Below, one piece after another: positions 24,972 through 33,025 of a DNA stretch of 33,026 bases. The notes beneath the pieces were generated by a model. That model was not told where the DNA came from. It made no database searches and worked only from the letters and a program-made list of their open reading frames with translations. The stretch is taken from NCBI GenBank assembly GCA_017302655.1, contig JAFLDE010000043.1:1-33026 (forward strand), given 5' to 3'. The DNA is from Burkholderiales bacterium. Its GTDB lineage: Bacteria > Pseudomonadota > Gammaproteobacteria > Burkholderiales > Burkholderiaceae_C. Each line of letters begins with the position of its first letter. Position 1 is the first letter of the stretch. The translations under genes and the position numbers were made by a program.

Positions 24972-26093
24972 ATGTCGGATCTGAGTCTTGCCGTCGGGGC
25001 GCTCGATAGCAGCGATCGCACGACGCAACTCCCCGTTTCTGCTTACTTCGACGAGGCGCTCTACGAGCGCGAGCAGGAGCGAATCATCCGGCCTGGCCCG
25101 CGCTACCTCGGTCACCGCTTGGCGGTGCCCGAGCGGGGAGACTATCTCGCCCTGGCTCAGGAAGGCGAAGGGCGCGCGCTCGTTCATGGCGCCGACGGCA
25201 TCCAGCTCGTTTCCAACGTCTGCCGCCATCGCCAGGCTGTCATGCTCAAGGGTCGAGGCAACACCGGCAGCAACATCGTCTGCCCGCTGCACCGCTGGAC
25301 CTATGGGTTGGACGGGCAACTGATCGGTGCGCCGCACTTCGACCACGACCCCTGCCAGCACCTGAACCGCTGGAACCTGCGTGAGTGGCACGGCCTCCTT
25401 TTCGAGGACAACGGGCGGGATGTGCTGGGCGACCTGCAGGGCCTGGAGGTCGCGCAAGACCTGAACTTCGAGGGCTACGTGCTCGACAAGGTTCAGGTAC
25501 ACGAGTGCCACTACAACTGGAAGACCTTCATCGAGGTCTACCTGGAGGACTACCACGTCGGCCCCTTTCACCCCGGGCTCGGCCAGTTCGTTACCTGCGA
25601 GGACTTGGCCTGGCAGTGGGGGCGCGAGTTCTCGGTGCAGACGGTGGGGGCGAACCGCCAGTTGTCGTCCGGCGGCAAGGCCGGCTCCAAGGTCTATCAG
25701 CGCTGGCACGAGGCACTGCTGGCCTACCGGGGCGGCGCAGCACCGAAGCAGGGCTCGATCTGGTTGACCTATTACCCGACTCTGATGGTCGAGTGGTACC
25801 CGCATGTGCTGGTGGTGAGCAACCTCTACCCGATGGGGCCGCAGAAGACGCTGAACCTCGTCGAGTTCTATTACCCCGAGGAGATTGCCGCTTTCGAGCG
25901 CGAGTTCGTGGAGGCTCAGCAGGCCGCCTACATGGAGACCTGCATCGAAGACGACGAGATCGCCGAGCGCATGGATGCTGGTCGGCGGGCGCTGATGCAG
26001 CGCGGAGACAACGAGGTCGGTCCCTACCAGCATCCGATGGAGGATGGCATGCAGCACTTCCACCAGTGGTACCGGCGGAAGATGGGGTTGTGA
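24972..26093 (+). CDS. Rieske non-heme iron oxygenase, alpha-subunit type
   Basis: This 373-residue protein resembles the large subunit of aromatic-ring-hydroxylating oxygenases. The Rieske [2Fe-2S] site is formed by CRH (in NVCRHRQAVMLKG) and CPLH (in IVCPLHRWTYGLDG). The catalytic iron site shows NWKTFIEVYLEDYHVGPFHP, giving the two His ligands four residues apart, with an acidic ligand probably in CIEDDEIAERM. No small subunit, ferredoxin or reductase gene is nearby, so the electron donor and substrate are unknown. The ATG at 24972 has GGAGGA upstream at a rather long distance (11 bp). The gene sits alone between two related palindromic elements and behind a terminator-containing leader. 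Orphan oxygenases of this kind are seen in Burkholderiales; I do not assign a substrate. Confidence 0.87.
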   Translation: MSDLSLAVGALDSSDRTTQLPVSAYFDEALYEREQERIIRPGPRYLGHRLAVPERGDYLALAQEGEGRALVHGADGIQLVSNVCRHRQAVMLKGRGNTGSNIVCPLHRWTYGLDGQLIGAPHFDHDPCQHLNRWNLREWHGLLFEDNGRDVLGDLQGLEVAQDLNFEGYVLDKVQVHECHYNWKTFIEVYLEDYHVGPFHPGLGQFVTCEDLAWQWGREFSVQTVGANRQLSSGGKAGSKVYQRWHEALLAYRGGAAPKQGSIWLTYYPTLMVEWYPHVLVVSNLYPMGPQKTLNLVEFYYPEEIAAFEREFVEAQQAAYMETCIEDDEIAERMDAGRRALMQRGDNEVGPYQHPMEDGMQHFHQWYRRKMGL

Positions 26094-26119
26094 GCCTCCA
26101 GTCTCCCTTCGGTCACCAC

Positions 26120-26230
26120 CCTTGCAAGGCGCACCGTGCCTTGGGGCTCAACTCTTCGCCAGGCAGGACCCGCCTGCTGGACTGGTTCTGTCCAGGCTCA
26201 GCCCCAAGGCGGCACGGCGCCCTTGGTGCG
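26120..26230. repeat. Second palindromic element, related to that at 24500-24846
   Basis: This gap between the Rieske gene and the EamA transporter folds on itself: TTGGGGCT (26141-26148) pairs with AGCCCCAA (26200-26207), extended outward by GCACCGTGCC with GGCACGGCGC (26211-26220). The interior holds CTGGAC/GTCCAG (26177-26195) and AGGC/GCCT hairpins. Read on the minus strand, 26205-26154 matches 24680-24731 of the larger element without gaps at 39 of 52 positions by my count, and CTTGCAAGG/CCTGCAAGG follows at nearly the same distance. It is thus a shorter or decayed member of the same family in the opposite orientation. Confidence 0.6.
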
Positions 26231-26247
26231 GCCCGGCGGGCGCCGGT

Positions 26248-27171
26248 GTGAGTACGCCGGCGCGAGAGGCGCCGGCCACCCGCGGCTTGCCGGCGCCGCT
26301 GCTCATGCTCGGCGCCACCCTGCTTTTTGCGGTGATGGCGCTGGGCGTGAAGCACGCCAGCCTCGAGTTCAGCGCGCCGCAGATCGTCATGGTGCGTGGT
26401 TTGGTCGGCGTACTCCTTTTGGGCTTGCTGGCGCGCATGCAGGGCGTCAGCCTGCGCAGCCGACTGCCTGGCATGCACGCCACGCGCTGCACGGTGGGGG
26501 TGATTTCGCTGCTGCTCTGGTACCTGGCCATCGGCGGCCTGCCGCTGGCCACGGCCATGACGCTCAACTACACCAGCTCGGTCTGGCTGGCCTGCTTCCT
26601 GATGGGCGGCGCCATCCTGATGGGCGGTCAGCGCGTCGATCCACGCCTGGTGGCGGCCGTGCTGGCCGGCTTTGCCGGCGTGGCCCTGGTGCTGCAGCCC
26701 ACGTTCTCCAAGGAACAACTGCCGTGGGGCCTCGCCGGCCTGGGCTCAGGAGTCATCGCCGCGCTGGCTTACTTGCAAGTGACGGCGCTGGGCCGCGCCG
26801 GCGAGCCCGAGTTGCGCGTGGTCTTCTGGTTCAGCGTCGCCTGCGCGCTGGCTGGTGGTTTGGCGGGCTGGGTGTTCCCAGCGCCGCTGCCGCAGGCGAG
26901 CTGGCAGGGGGTGGCCTGGCTCATCGGCTCGGCTTTGTGCGGCAGCTTGGCCCAGGTCTGCATGACCGCCGCCTACGCGCGCGGACGCGTGCTGGTGAAC
27001 GCCAGCCTGCACTACACCGGCATCGTTTTCGCCACTTTGCTCGGTTGGTGGCAGTTCGGTGAGCAGCCTGGCGCCGTGGCGCTGGCCGGCATGGCACTCA
27101 TCGTCGTGGCCGGTCTGGCGGCCACCCGCCTGCGTGCCAAAGTGGCAGCTGATGTGAAGGAATCCGAATGA
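26248..27171 (+). CDS. EamA/DMT-family transporter
   Basis: The 307-residue protein has about ten hydrophobic segments arranged as two EamA repeats (first from about residue 20, second from about 165), typical of drug/metabolite transporters in the inner membrane. Examples are LLMLGATLLFAVMALGVKHA, MVRGLVGVLLLGLL, TAMTLNYTSSVWLACFLMGG and ASLHYTGIVFATLLGWWQFG near the end. The substrate cannot be told from sequence; many relatives export amino acids or other metabolites. The start is GTG at 26248 (MSTPAREAP); the ATG at 26306 is an alternative. The stop overlaps the next start (ATGA), so it is co-translated with the sulfurtransferase. Confidence 0.88.
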   Translation: MSTPAREAPATRGLPAPLLMLGATLLFAVMALGVKHASLEFSAPQIVMVRGLVGVLLLGLLARMQGVSLRSRLPGMHATRCTVGVISLLLWYLAIGGLPLATAMTLNYTSSVWLACFLMGGAILMGGQRVDPRLVAAVLAGFAGVALVLQPTFSKEQLPWGLAGLGSGVIAALAYLQVTALGRAGEPELRVVFWFSVACALAGGLAGWVFPAPLPQASWQGVAWLIGSALCGSLAQVCMTAAYARGRVLVNASLHYTGIVFATLLGWWQFGEQPGAVALAGMALIVVAGLAATRLRAKVAADVKESE

Positions 27172-28016
27172 AGTCTCCGCTGATCACCGTTGCCGAACTG
27201 CAAGGCCTGCTGCCCCAAGACCCGCTGCTGCTGGATATCCGCTTCGACCTGGGCGACGCAGAAGCCGGACGCCGCGCCTACGCTGCAGGCCACCTGCCAG
27301 GCAGCTTTTACCTTCACCTGGACGAAGACTGCTGTGGCCCTAAGCGAGACGCAGGCGGCGCCTTTCGCGGTCGCCACCCACTGCCCGATCGCGAAGTGTT
27401 TGCCGCCCGCCTGCGCCAATTGGGTTGGCATTACAAGCGTCCGGTAGTGTGCATCGAGAGCGCCAGCGGCATGTTCGCCGCGCGCCTGTGGTGGATGTTG
27501 CGCTGGCTGGGGCACGAAGACGTGCTGGTGCTGGACGGCGGATTGAACGCCTGGACGGCAGCCGGCGAGCCCCTCTGCGCCGAAGCGCCTGACGCCCGGC
27601 CGCAGCCCCCTTTCCCGCTGCGCGAACCTCTGGTCGAACGCCTCGACAAGGCCACCCTGCGCGCCAGCCTGGGGCGCGTCGCTATGGTGGACGCGCGGGC
27701 CGCTGAGCGTTTCCGCGGCGAAGTCGAGCCTTTGGACGCCCATGCCGGCCACATCCCTGGCGCACGCAACCGCCCTTTCGGCGAGAACCTGGGCGCCGAC
27801 GGTCGCTTCAAACCTGCGGAGCAACTGCGCGCCGAATGGGCCGCGCTGCACCCATCCAAGGACACCGTGCACAGCTGCGGCTCTGGTGTAAGCGCCTGCC
27901 ACAACCTGCTCGCGCTGGCCGCTGCAGGACTTCCGGTCGGCAGGCTCTACGGCGGCTCGTGGAGCGAATGGTCGGCCGACCCGGCCATGCCCCTGGCCCG
28001 ACACACAAGGAATTGA
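27168..28016 (+). CDS. sseA: Sulfurtransferase, two rhodanese domains (SseA-like)
   Basis: The 282-residue protein has two rhodanese modules. The N-terminal one (about 5-135) is inactive, with no Cys in its loop (IESASGMFAARLW). The C-terminal one carries the active loop HSCGSGVSACHN with Cys237, close to the CGSGVTA loop of 3-mercaptopyruvate sulfurtransferases such as E. coli SseA; the sulfur donor is probably 3-mercaptopyruvate, although thiosulfate cannot be excluded. Length and the typical AGHIPGARNRPF motif are normal. It overlaps the transporter gene by four bases. Confidence 0.9.
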   Translation: MKSPLITVAELQGLLPQDPLLLDIRFDLGDAEAGRRAYAAGHLPGSFYLHLDEDCCGPKRDAGGAFRGRHPLPDREVFAARLRQLGWHYKRPVVCIESASGMFAARLWWMLRWLGHEDVLVLDGGLNAWTAAGEPLCAEAPDARPQPPFPLREPLVERLDKATLRASLGRVAMVDARAAERFRGEVEPLDAHAGHIPGARNRPFGENLGADGRFKPAEQLRAEWAALHPSKDTVHSCGSGVSACHNLLALAAAGLPVGRLYGGSWSEWSADPAMPLARHTRN

Positions 28017-28072
28017 CCGGGAGCAAGGCGGCGGCGAGCGAGCCTCGCCACAGTACGGACAGGAGGTGAACC

Positions 28073-28507
28073 ATGTACCAACGCATCCTGGTGCCGACCG
28101 ACGGCTCCGAACTCAGCCAGAAGGCCGTGCAGACCGCCGTGCAACTCGCCCAGCGTTTCGGCGCTGAGCTCTTTGCCCTGACGGTGACCGAGCCCTATCC
28201 CTATTCCCCATTGGCCGAGGCGCAACCCGTGCTGCCGCAGGAGTTCCTGGACGCAGAAATGCGCTTGGCCAACGCACGTCTGAAGGCCGTGAGCGACGCG
28301 GCCGGCGCCGCCGGCGTGCGCTGCGAAGGCGCCAGCGTGGAAGGTGCCCAGCCCTGGCGCGCCATCTGCGACGAGGCCGGCAACCGCAGCGCCGACCTCA
28401 TCGTCATGGCCAGTCACGGCCGGTCCGGCTTGGCTGGCCTGCTGCTGGGCAGCGAGACTCAGAAGGTGCTCACCCACTGCGCCGTGCCGGTGCTCGTGGT
28501 TCGCTGA
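28073..28507 (+). CDS. Universal stress protein (UspA family)
   Basis: The 144-residue protein is a single Usp domain. It opens with YQRILVPTDGSELSQKAVQ and has the nucleotide-binding signature GRSGLAGLLLGSETQKVL near the end, with the P-loop-like G-x2-G-x9-G-S pattern that marks ATP-binding members. The ATG is preceded by an excellent AGGAGGTGA. It follows the sulfurtransferase after 56 bp and converges on bfr, with only 13 bp between the stops. Specific role unknown; members of the family act in stress, redox or oxygen-limited survival. Confidence 0.93.
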   Translation: MYQRILVPTDGSELSQKAVQTAVQLAQRFGAELFALTVTEPYPYSPLAEAQPVLPQEFLDAEMRLANARLKAVSDAAGAAGVRCEGASVEGAQPWRAICDEAGNRSADLIVMASHGRSGLAGLLLGSETQKVLTHCAVPVLVVR

Positions 28508-28520
28508 ACCCGTTCAGGGT

Positions 28521-29006
28521 TCAGGACGCGGCCGTACCTGACCCCATCTGCGACTGCAGGTAGTTCTGCACCCCCACCTGCTCGACCAGGCCCAGCTCGG
28601 TCTCCAGGTGATCGATGTGCTCTTCTGTGTCATCGAGGATGCGGGTGAGCAGGTCGCGGCTTACGTAATCGCGCACCGCCTCGCAGTGGGCGATGGCGTC
28701 CTTCAGGTGCGCGTGAGAGGCCTGCTCGATCTGCAGATCGCAGCGCATCGTCTCCACCGCGTCCTCGCCGATGTACAGCTTGCCCAGGTCCTGCAAGTTC
28801 GGTAGACCTTCGAGCATGAGCACGCGCTCGATCAGCTGGTCGGCGTGCTTCATCTCCTCGATCGACTCCTCGTACTCGTGCTTGGCCATCTTGGCGAGGC
28901 CCCAGTTCTTCAGCATGCGCGCGTGCAGGAAGTACTGGTTGATGGCGGTGAGCTCCAACTTGATTTGCTGGTTGAGGAACTGGATGACTTTGGCGTCGCC
29001 TTGCAT
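28521..29006 (-). CDS. bfr: Bacterioferritin
   Basis: The 161-residue subunit forms a 24-mer iron store with heme at the subunit interface. It aligns with E. coli Bfr without gaps from [12 protein letters not shown] onward. Heme ligand Met52 ([11 protein letters not shown]) and ferroxidase ligands Glu18, Glu51, His54, Glu94 and His130 are present. Position 127, a bridging Glu in E. coli, is Thr here ([13 protein letters not shown], Thr127-Glu128-Glu129-His130); the same feature is familiar to me from Burkholderia Bfr, so it is probably a lineage variant. The start at 29006 follows CGGAG; an in-frame ATG ten codons upstream is less likely. It diverges from bfd around a Fur-like palindrome. Confidence 0.95.
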   Translation of the reverse strand: MQGDAKVIQFLNQQIKLELTAINQYFLHARMLKNWGLAKMAKHEYEESIEEMKHADQLIERVLMLEGLPNLQDLGKLYIGEDAVETMRCDLQIEQASHAHLKDAIAHCEAVRDYVSRDLLTRILDDTEEHIDHLETELGLVEQVGVQNYLQSQMGSGTAAS

Positions 29007-29070
29007 GCGGCACTCCGAGGGATGGGGACGCGGCATTGTGTTGGAACGACTTCGGACGCGCAGACTTGCA

Positions 29071-29089
29071 AATGCGAATGGTTCGCATT
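29071..29089. promoter_or_regulatory. Fur-box-like palindrome between bfr and bfd
   Basis: AATGCGAA (29071-29078) and TTCGCATT (29082-29089) are perfect inverted arms around TGG, giving a 19-bp dyad that resembles the Fur 7-1-7 consensus with its A/T-rich ends and GAAT/ATTC core. It lies 15 bp before the bfd start and 65 bp before the bfr start, so one site could repress both genes and, through bfd, the heme uptake genes downstream. Confidence 0.75.
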
Positions 29090-29103
29090 AATATCCACCA
29101 ACG

Positions 29104-29307
29104 ATGATCGTTTGCCTCTGCCACCGCGTCAGCGACCGCCAGATCCGTCAGGCGGCCGCGCAGGGCTGCTCCGACTTCGTGCAGTTGCAGGAAGAACTGC
29201 TCGTGGCCACTGCCTGCGGGGCTTGCCACGACTGCGCGACGGCTTTGTTTGACCAGGTGCTTCCCGCCTCGGCCGAGCGCAAGACATGGTGTCTTCAACC
29301 CGCATGA
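29104..29307 (+). CDS. bfd: Bacterioferritin-associated ferredoxin
   Basis: This 67-residue [2Fe-2S] protein docks on bacterioferritin and supplies electrons that reduce and release stored iron. The four cluster ligands are Cys4, Cys6, Cys38 and Cys41 (MIVCLCHRVSDRQI and TACGACHDC), the same positions as in Pseudomonas aeruginosa Bfd. It is divergent from bfr and heads the hemP-receptor-hmuS-hmuT series. Low-iron induction through the palindrome upstream is likely. Confidence 0.95.
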   Translation: MIVCLCHRVSDRQIRQAAAQGCSDFVQLQEELLVATACGACHDCATALFDQVLPASAERKTWCLQPA

Positions 29308-29501
29308 ATGCCTGCTCGAATCCCCCCGCTGGGCAGGGTGCCACGGCGGTCCCCACGGCCTCACTCCCCAGCAAGCCCGCAGCGCCCATCGTCAGCAGCC
29401 ACAGCCTGCTGGCCGGTCGCCCGGAGTTGCTCATCGAACACGAGCAGCAGATCTACCGCCTGCGCCAGACCGCCCAAGGCAAGCTCATCCTGACCAAGTA
29501 A
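29304..29501 (+). CDS. hemP: Hemin uptake protein HemP
   Basis: The encoded 65 residues end with the HemP signature LLAGRPELLIEHEQQIYRLR followed by QTAQGKLILTK at the C-terminus. HemP is a small regulator of heme uptake genes; in Burkholderia it is required for full expression of the heme receptor operon. The N-terminal half is Ala/Pro/Ser-rich and disordered-looking. The ATG at 29304 overlaps the bfd stop (ATGA). An ATG six codons upstream (29286) is possible. No separate ribosome binding site is visible, which supports coupling to bfd. Confidence 0.9.
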   Translation: MNACSNPPAGQGATAVPTASLPSKPAAPIVSSHSLLAGRPELLIEHEQQIYRLRQTAQGKLILTK

Positions 29502-29566
29502 GCCGATCCCCTTTCGCGCCAGCCAGCCGTCGCCAGCCAGCGCTCCGCCCCTCCAAGGAGCCCTTT

Positions 29567-31678
29567 GTGCTGAAAACGACGACCGCGCTCGCCGCGGCCC
29601 TGGCCTGTAGCTGCTCGCTGCACGCCCAGACCCCCACCGAACTGCCCGAACTGACCAACAGCGCCACGCGCGGCGAACGCCGCGTGGACGATGTCAGCAG
29701 CAGTGTCAGCGTGCACGGCAAGACCGCCCAGGCGCGCGACCTCAAGGATCTCTTGCGCGACGAACCCGCGCTGTCCGTGCGCGCCGCCAACCCCCGCTTC
29801 TCGCTGGCCGGATCGGCCGTGGGCCGCAGCGGTGGCGAGGGCCTCAACGTGCGGGGCCTGGAGGGCAACCAGGTGCTGCTCATGGTGGACGGCATCCGCC
29901 AGGCACAGAGCTTCAGCTTCGGCCCCTTCGTCACCGGTCGGCTGGCCCTCTTGAACCTGGAGGCCGGCCAGACGCTGGAAGTGCTCCGAGGCCCTGCCTC
30001 CACCCAGTACGGCAGCGACGGTCTGGCCGGCGCGCTGACCCTGCGCACCTTGCAGGCCAGTGACTTGCTCCAGAGCGGACAGACGCAAGCCTTGCGTGCC
30101 ATCGCCAGCTGGCACGGTGTGGACGACGGCCGCGGTCTGAACCTGGCTGGCGCCTGGCGCAGCGGCGGCCTCGATCTTCTGCTGCAAGGCAGCACGCGCC
30201 GCTCTCAGGCAGTCGACACCCAGGGTCAGGTGGGCGGCGAAGGCGCCACCCGCACCCAGCCCGACCCCGTCGATCGCGAACGCCACACCTTCTTGGCCAA
30301 GCTGGGCCTGGCGCTCGATGCCGCGCAGCGGCTGCATCTCACGGCCGAGGGCATCGACCAGCGAGAGACCTGGGACCTGCTCAGCGCGCGCAGCAGCGCC
30401 TCGCTGCGCACCGATGCTCGCGACCACACCGAGCGCCAGCGCCTGTCGCTGTCCTGGCAACTGGACGACCTCGACGCGCCCTGGCTGCAGCAGGCCAGCC
30501 TGCACCTGTACCGCCAAGGTTCAGAGCTGCGTCAGCGCAGCTTTGAAGACCGCGCCACCCTGGCCGATCGCAGCCGCGACAACCGGTACGAGGAAGCCGT
30601 CACCGGCCTGAGCCTGCTGGCCCAGAGCAACCAGGGTGCCCACCGTTTCACCGCCGGCGTGGACGCCAGCCGCACCGATGTCAGCGCACTGCGCGACGGC
30701 ACCGTGCCCCCGGCCGGCGAGGCCTTTCCGTCCAAGCCCTTCCCAGACACCGACTACCGCCTCCTCGGCGCTTTCGTGCAGGGCGAGCTGAATTGGGGCG
30801 ACTGGCAGTGGGTGCCGGCGCTGCGCTACGAGCGCTTCGAGCTCAAGCCTAGCAGCGTGGGGTATGCCGACGCCGTGGTGCCCTTGGCCGACAGTGCCAT
30901 GAGTCCGCTCCTAGGCCTGCTGTGGCGCGCGCACGAGGCCTTCGCGCCTTACCTCCAATGGGCCAAGGGCTTCAAGGCCCCCACCCCCGCCCAGGTCAAC
31001 AACGGGTTCAGCAACCTCCTTCAAGGCTACCGATCCATCGGCAACCCGAACCTGCGCGCCGAGGAAGCCGACAGCCGTGAACTGGGCCTGCGGGGCCAAG
31101 TCGCCGGCTGGCGCTGGCAGCTCAGTGCCTTCGACAACCGCTACCAGGACTTCATCAGCCAGCAACAGGTGAGCGGCAGCGGGCGCCCCGGCGACCCGAT
31201 CACTTTTCAGGCCATCAACCTGGCCGGTGCTCGCATCCTGGGGCAGGAGGCCAAGCTCAGCGGCACCCTGGCACCCGGATGGCAGCTGAACGCCGCCGCC
31301 GCCCGCGCCAAGGGCCACAGCACGCAGGGCGCCACACGCAGCCTGCTCGACAGCGTGGAGCCCGCCAAGCTGAGCCTGGGCCTGCGCCACCAAGCCGCCT
31401 GGGGTCATGCGGGTGCCACGCTGCAACACCTGCGTGCCAAGGGGGCCTCGGCCAGCGGCACCCAGTTCCTGCCCCCCGAGGCCACCTTGCTGGAGCTGCA
31501 GGCCGGTTGGCGCTTCCTGCCGGGCTGGGAGTTGCTGGCACGCGTGGACAACGCCACCGACCGCCGCTACTGGCGCTGGAGCGACGTGCGAGGCGTGAGC
31601 GCCACCAGTGCCTCAGTCATCGACGCCGCCACCGCGCCAGGACGCCAGTTCTCCGTCTTGCTGCAAGCCACCCTTTGA
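29567..31678 (+). CDS. TonB-dependent heme/hemoglobin receptor
   Basis: The 703-residue outer-membrane protein imports heme with energy from TonB. A signal peptide covers residues 1-20 (MLKTTTALAAALACSCSLHA). The plug domain (about 30-160) includes LNVRGLEGNQVLLMVDGIRQ and LEVLRGPASTQYGSDGLAGA. The barrel follows, with the heme-receptor pair FKAP (residue 469, in place of FRAP) and NPNL (493-496), which mark the HmuR/ShuA/PhuR type. The protein ends in PGRQFSVLLQATL, without the usual terminal aromatic. The start is GTG 29567, chosen for AAGGAG six bases upstream. It lies between hemP and hmuS in a heme uptake operon. Confidence 0.93.
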   Translation: MLKTTTALAAALACSCSLHAQTPTELPELTNSATRGERRVDDVSSSVSVHGKTAQARDLKDLLRDEPALSVRAANPRFSLAGSAVGRSGGEGLNVRGLEGNQVLLMVDGIRQAQSFSFGPFVTGRLALLNLEAGQTLEVLRGPASTQYGSDGLAGALTLRTLQASDLLQSGQTQALRAIASWHGVDDGRGLNLAGAWRSGGLDLLLQGSTRRSQAVDTQGQVGGEGATRTQPDPVDRERHTFLAKLGLALDAAQRLHLTAEGIDQRETWDLLSARSSASLRTDARDHTERQRLSLSWQLDDLDAPWLQQASLHLYRQGSELRQRSFEDRATLADRSRDNRYEEAVTGLSLLAQSNQGAHRFTAGVDASRTDVSALRDGTVPPAGEAFPSKPFPDTDYRLLGAFVQGELNWGDWQWVPALRYERFELKPSSVGYADAVVPLADSAMSPLLGLLWRAHEAFAPYLQWAKGFKAPTPAQVNNGFSNLLQGYRSIGNPNLRAEEADSRELGLRGQVAGWRWQLSAFDNRYQDFISQQQVSGSGRPGDPITFQAINLAGARILGQEAKLSGTLAPGWQLNAAAARAKGHSTQGATRSLLDSVEPAKLSLGLRHQAAWGHAGATLQHLRAKGASASGTQFLPPEATLLELQAGWRFLPGWELLARVDNATDRRYWRWSDVRGVSATSASVIDAATAPGRQFSVLLQATL

Positions 31679-31689
31679 AGGAACCCCCG

Positions 31690-32757
31690 ATGCAGTCCCT
31701 CGACTTTCAAGCCGCTTACCGCCAGGCACGCGCAGCCGGCGCCCGTCGCCACCGCGACATCGCCGAGAGCCTCGGCGTGCACGAAGGCCAGCTCGTCGAC
31801 GCCCATGTGGGTGCACCCGATGGCGGTCTGCAGGCCCGCCGCCTGCGCGCCGACTTCCCGGCGCTGCTCGCCGAGTTGGAGCCCATCGGCGACGTGATGG
31901 CGCTGACGCGCAACCCGCACTGCGTGCATGAACGCACTGGCATCTACGAGCGCATCTCGTGCAAGGGTCCGGTCGGCCTGACGCTGGGCGAAGAGATCGA
32001 CCTTCGGCTCTTCTACAGCGCCTGGAAGGCCGGCTACGCGGTCAGCGAGGGCGAGCAGCACAGCCTGCAGTTCTTCGACGCCCAGGGCGACGCCGTGCAC
32101 AAGATCTTCCTGCGACCAAACAGCCATCGCGAGGCCTGGTTCGCCTGCATGACCCGCTGGGCCGATGAGAGCCTGGCTGCGCCCCATTGGGTCGAATCCA
32201 TGGCGAAGCCCTCGCCAGGAGCCGCAGCGAACACCGACCTGGACGCCTTCCGCGCCGACTGGGCGTCGATGCGCGACACGCATGAGTTCTTCGGCCTCCT
32301 GATGAAGCATGGGCTGACGCGCACGCAGGCGCTGCGCGCCGCCGAGCCGCGCTTTGCGCAGCCGCTCGACGCGCATGCCGCCCGCGCCGTCTTGCAGGCC
32401 GCTGCGGGCGAGGGCACCCCCATCATGGTCTTCGTCGGCAACCCGGGCTGCATCCAGATCCACAGCGGGCCGGTGCAACGAGTGGTCGTCATGGGGCCCT
32501 GGCTCAATGTGCTCGACGAACGATTCAACCTGCACCTGCGTGAAGACGCCATCGCCGAGGCCTGGGCCGTGCGCAAGCCCACCAGCGACGGCCTGGTCAG
32601 CTCGCTGGAGCTGTTCGACACCCAGGGCGAGTTGATCGCGCAGTTCTTCGGCCAGCGCAAACCCGGCAAGCCCGAGCGCTGCGCCTGGCGCCAACTCATC
32701 GACCGACTCGTGCACGAGCCGGCCTGGCAGAGCGATCCCGTGGGGTGCGCGGCATGA
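31690..32757 (+). CDS. hmuS: Cytoplasmic heme-handling protein HmuS/HemS
   Basis: The 355-residue protein binds heme in the cytoplasm after import and passes it on for storage or degradation. It consists of two similar halves (about 35-170 and 215-345), as in HemS/ShuS/PhuS. Recognisable stretches are GDVMALTRNPHCVHERTGIY (with candidate heme-ligand His in the second half to be confirmed) and MVFVGNPGCIQIHSGPV, then NLHLREDAIAEAWAVRKPT. AGGAA precedes the ATG by a short gap, and the stop overlaps the hmuT start (ATGA). Confidence 0.92.
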   Translation: MQSLDFQAAYRQARAAGARRHRDIAESLGVHEGQLVDAHVGAPDGGLQARRLRADFPALLAELEPIGDVMALTRNPHCVHERTGIYERISCKGPVGLTLGEEIDLRLFYSAWKAGYAVSEGEQHSLQFFDAQGDAVHKIFLRPNSHREAWFACMTRWADESLAAPHWVESMAKPSPGAAANTDLDAFRADWASMRDTHEFFGLLMKHGLTRTQALRAAEPRFAQPLDAHAARAVLQAAAGEGTPIMVFVGNPGCIQIHSGPVQRVVVMGPWLNVLDERFNLHLREDAIAEAWAVRKPTSDGLVSSLELFDTQGELIAQFFGQRKPGKPERCAWRQLIDRLVHEPAWQSDPVGCAA

Positions 32758-32898
32758 AACGCCGTCAGGGCCTGGCCCGGGCTTTGGGCAGCCTGAGTTG
32801 CCTGGGCGGGCTGCCAGCCGCCATTGCGCAGGGGCGCGCCGAGCGCGTCGTCTGCGTGGGCGGCGCCCTCACCGAGACGGTGTTCGCCCTGGGCGCGC
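32754..32898 (+). pseudogene. hmuT: 5' part of a heme ABC transporter substrate-binding protein, interrupted
   Basis: The ATG overlaps the hmuS stop, as expected for hmuT. The first 48 or so residues read as a signal peptide ([20 protein letters not shown]) and the start of the periplasmic heme-binding domain ([18 protein letters not shown]). The usual continuation is lost at about 32,898: the frame then reads PFLKQLL and stops at 32922-32924, because the DNA from there on is an inverted piece of leuD. Either the gene is truncated by rearrangement or the sequence end is chimeric. The first part is intact and correctly placed. Confidence 0.75.
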
Positions 32899-32899
32899 A

Positions 32900-33025
32900 G
32901 CCGTTCTTGAAGCAGTTGTTGTAGAAGATGTCGGCGTAGCTCGGCGCGATCAGCGCCCGGAAGCCGTACTGCTCGAGCGCCCACGGCGCGTGCTCGCGGC
33001 TCGAGCCGCAACCGAAGTTGCGGCG
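32900..33025 (-). pseudogene. leuD: Internal fragment of 3-isopropylmalate dehydratase small subunit
   Basis: Read on the minus strand, these 42 codons give [20 protein letters not shown] then [20 protein letters not shown] and Asn-Gly, the most conserved core of LeuD (leucine synthesis, aconitase superfamily). No start or stop lies within it. At the window edge the frame is open, so the 5' end may continue outside. On the other side it ends abruptly inside hmuT, where LeuD would normally continue with a hydrophobic LLP-type stretch. leuD has no functional link to heme uptake, so the join is unexpected. Confidence 0.9.
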
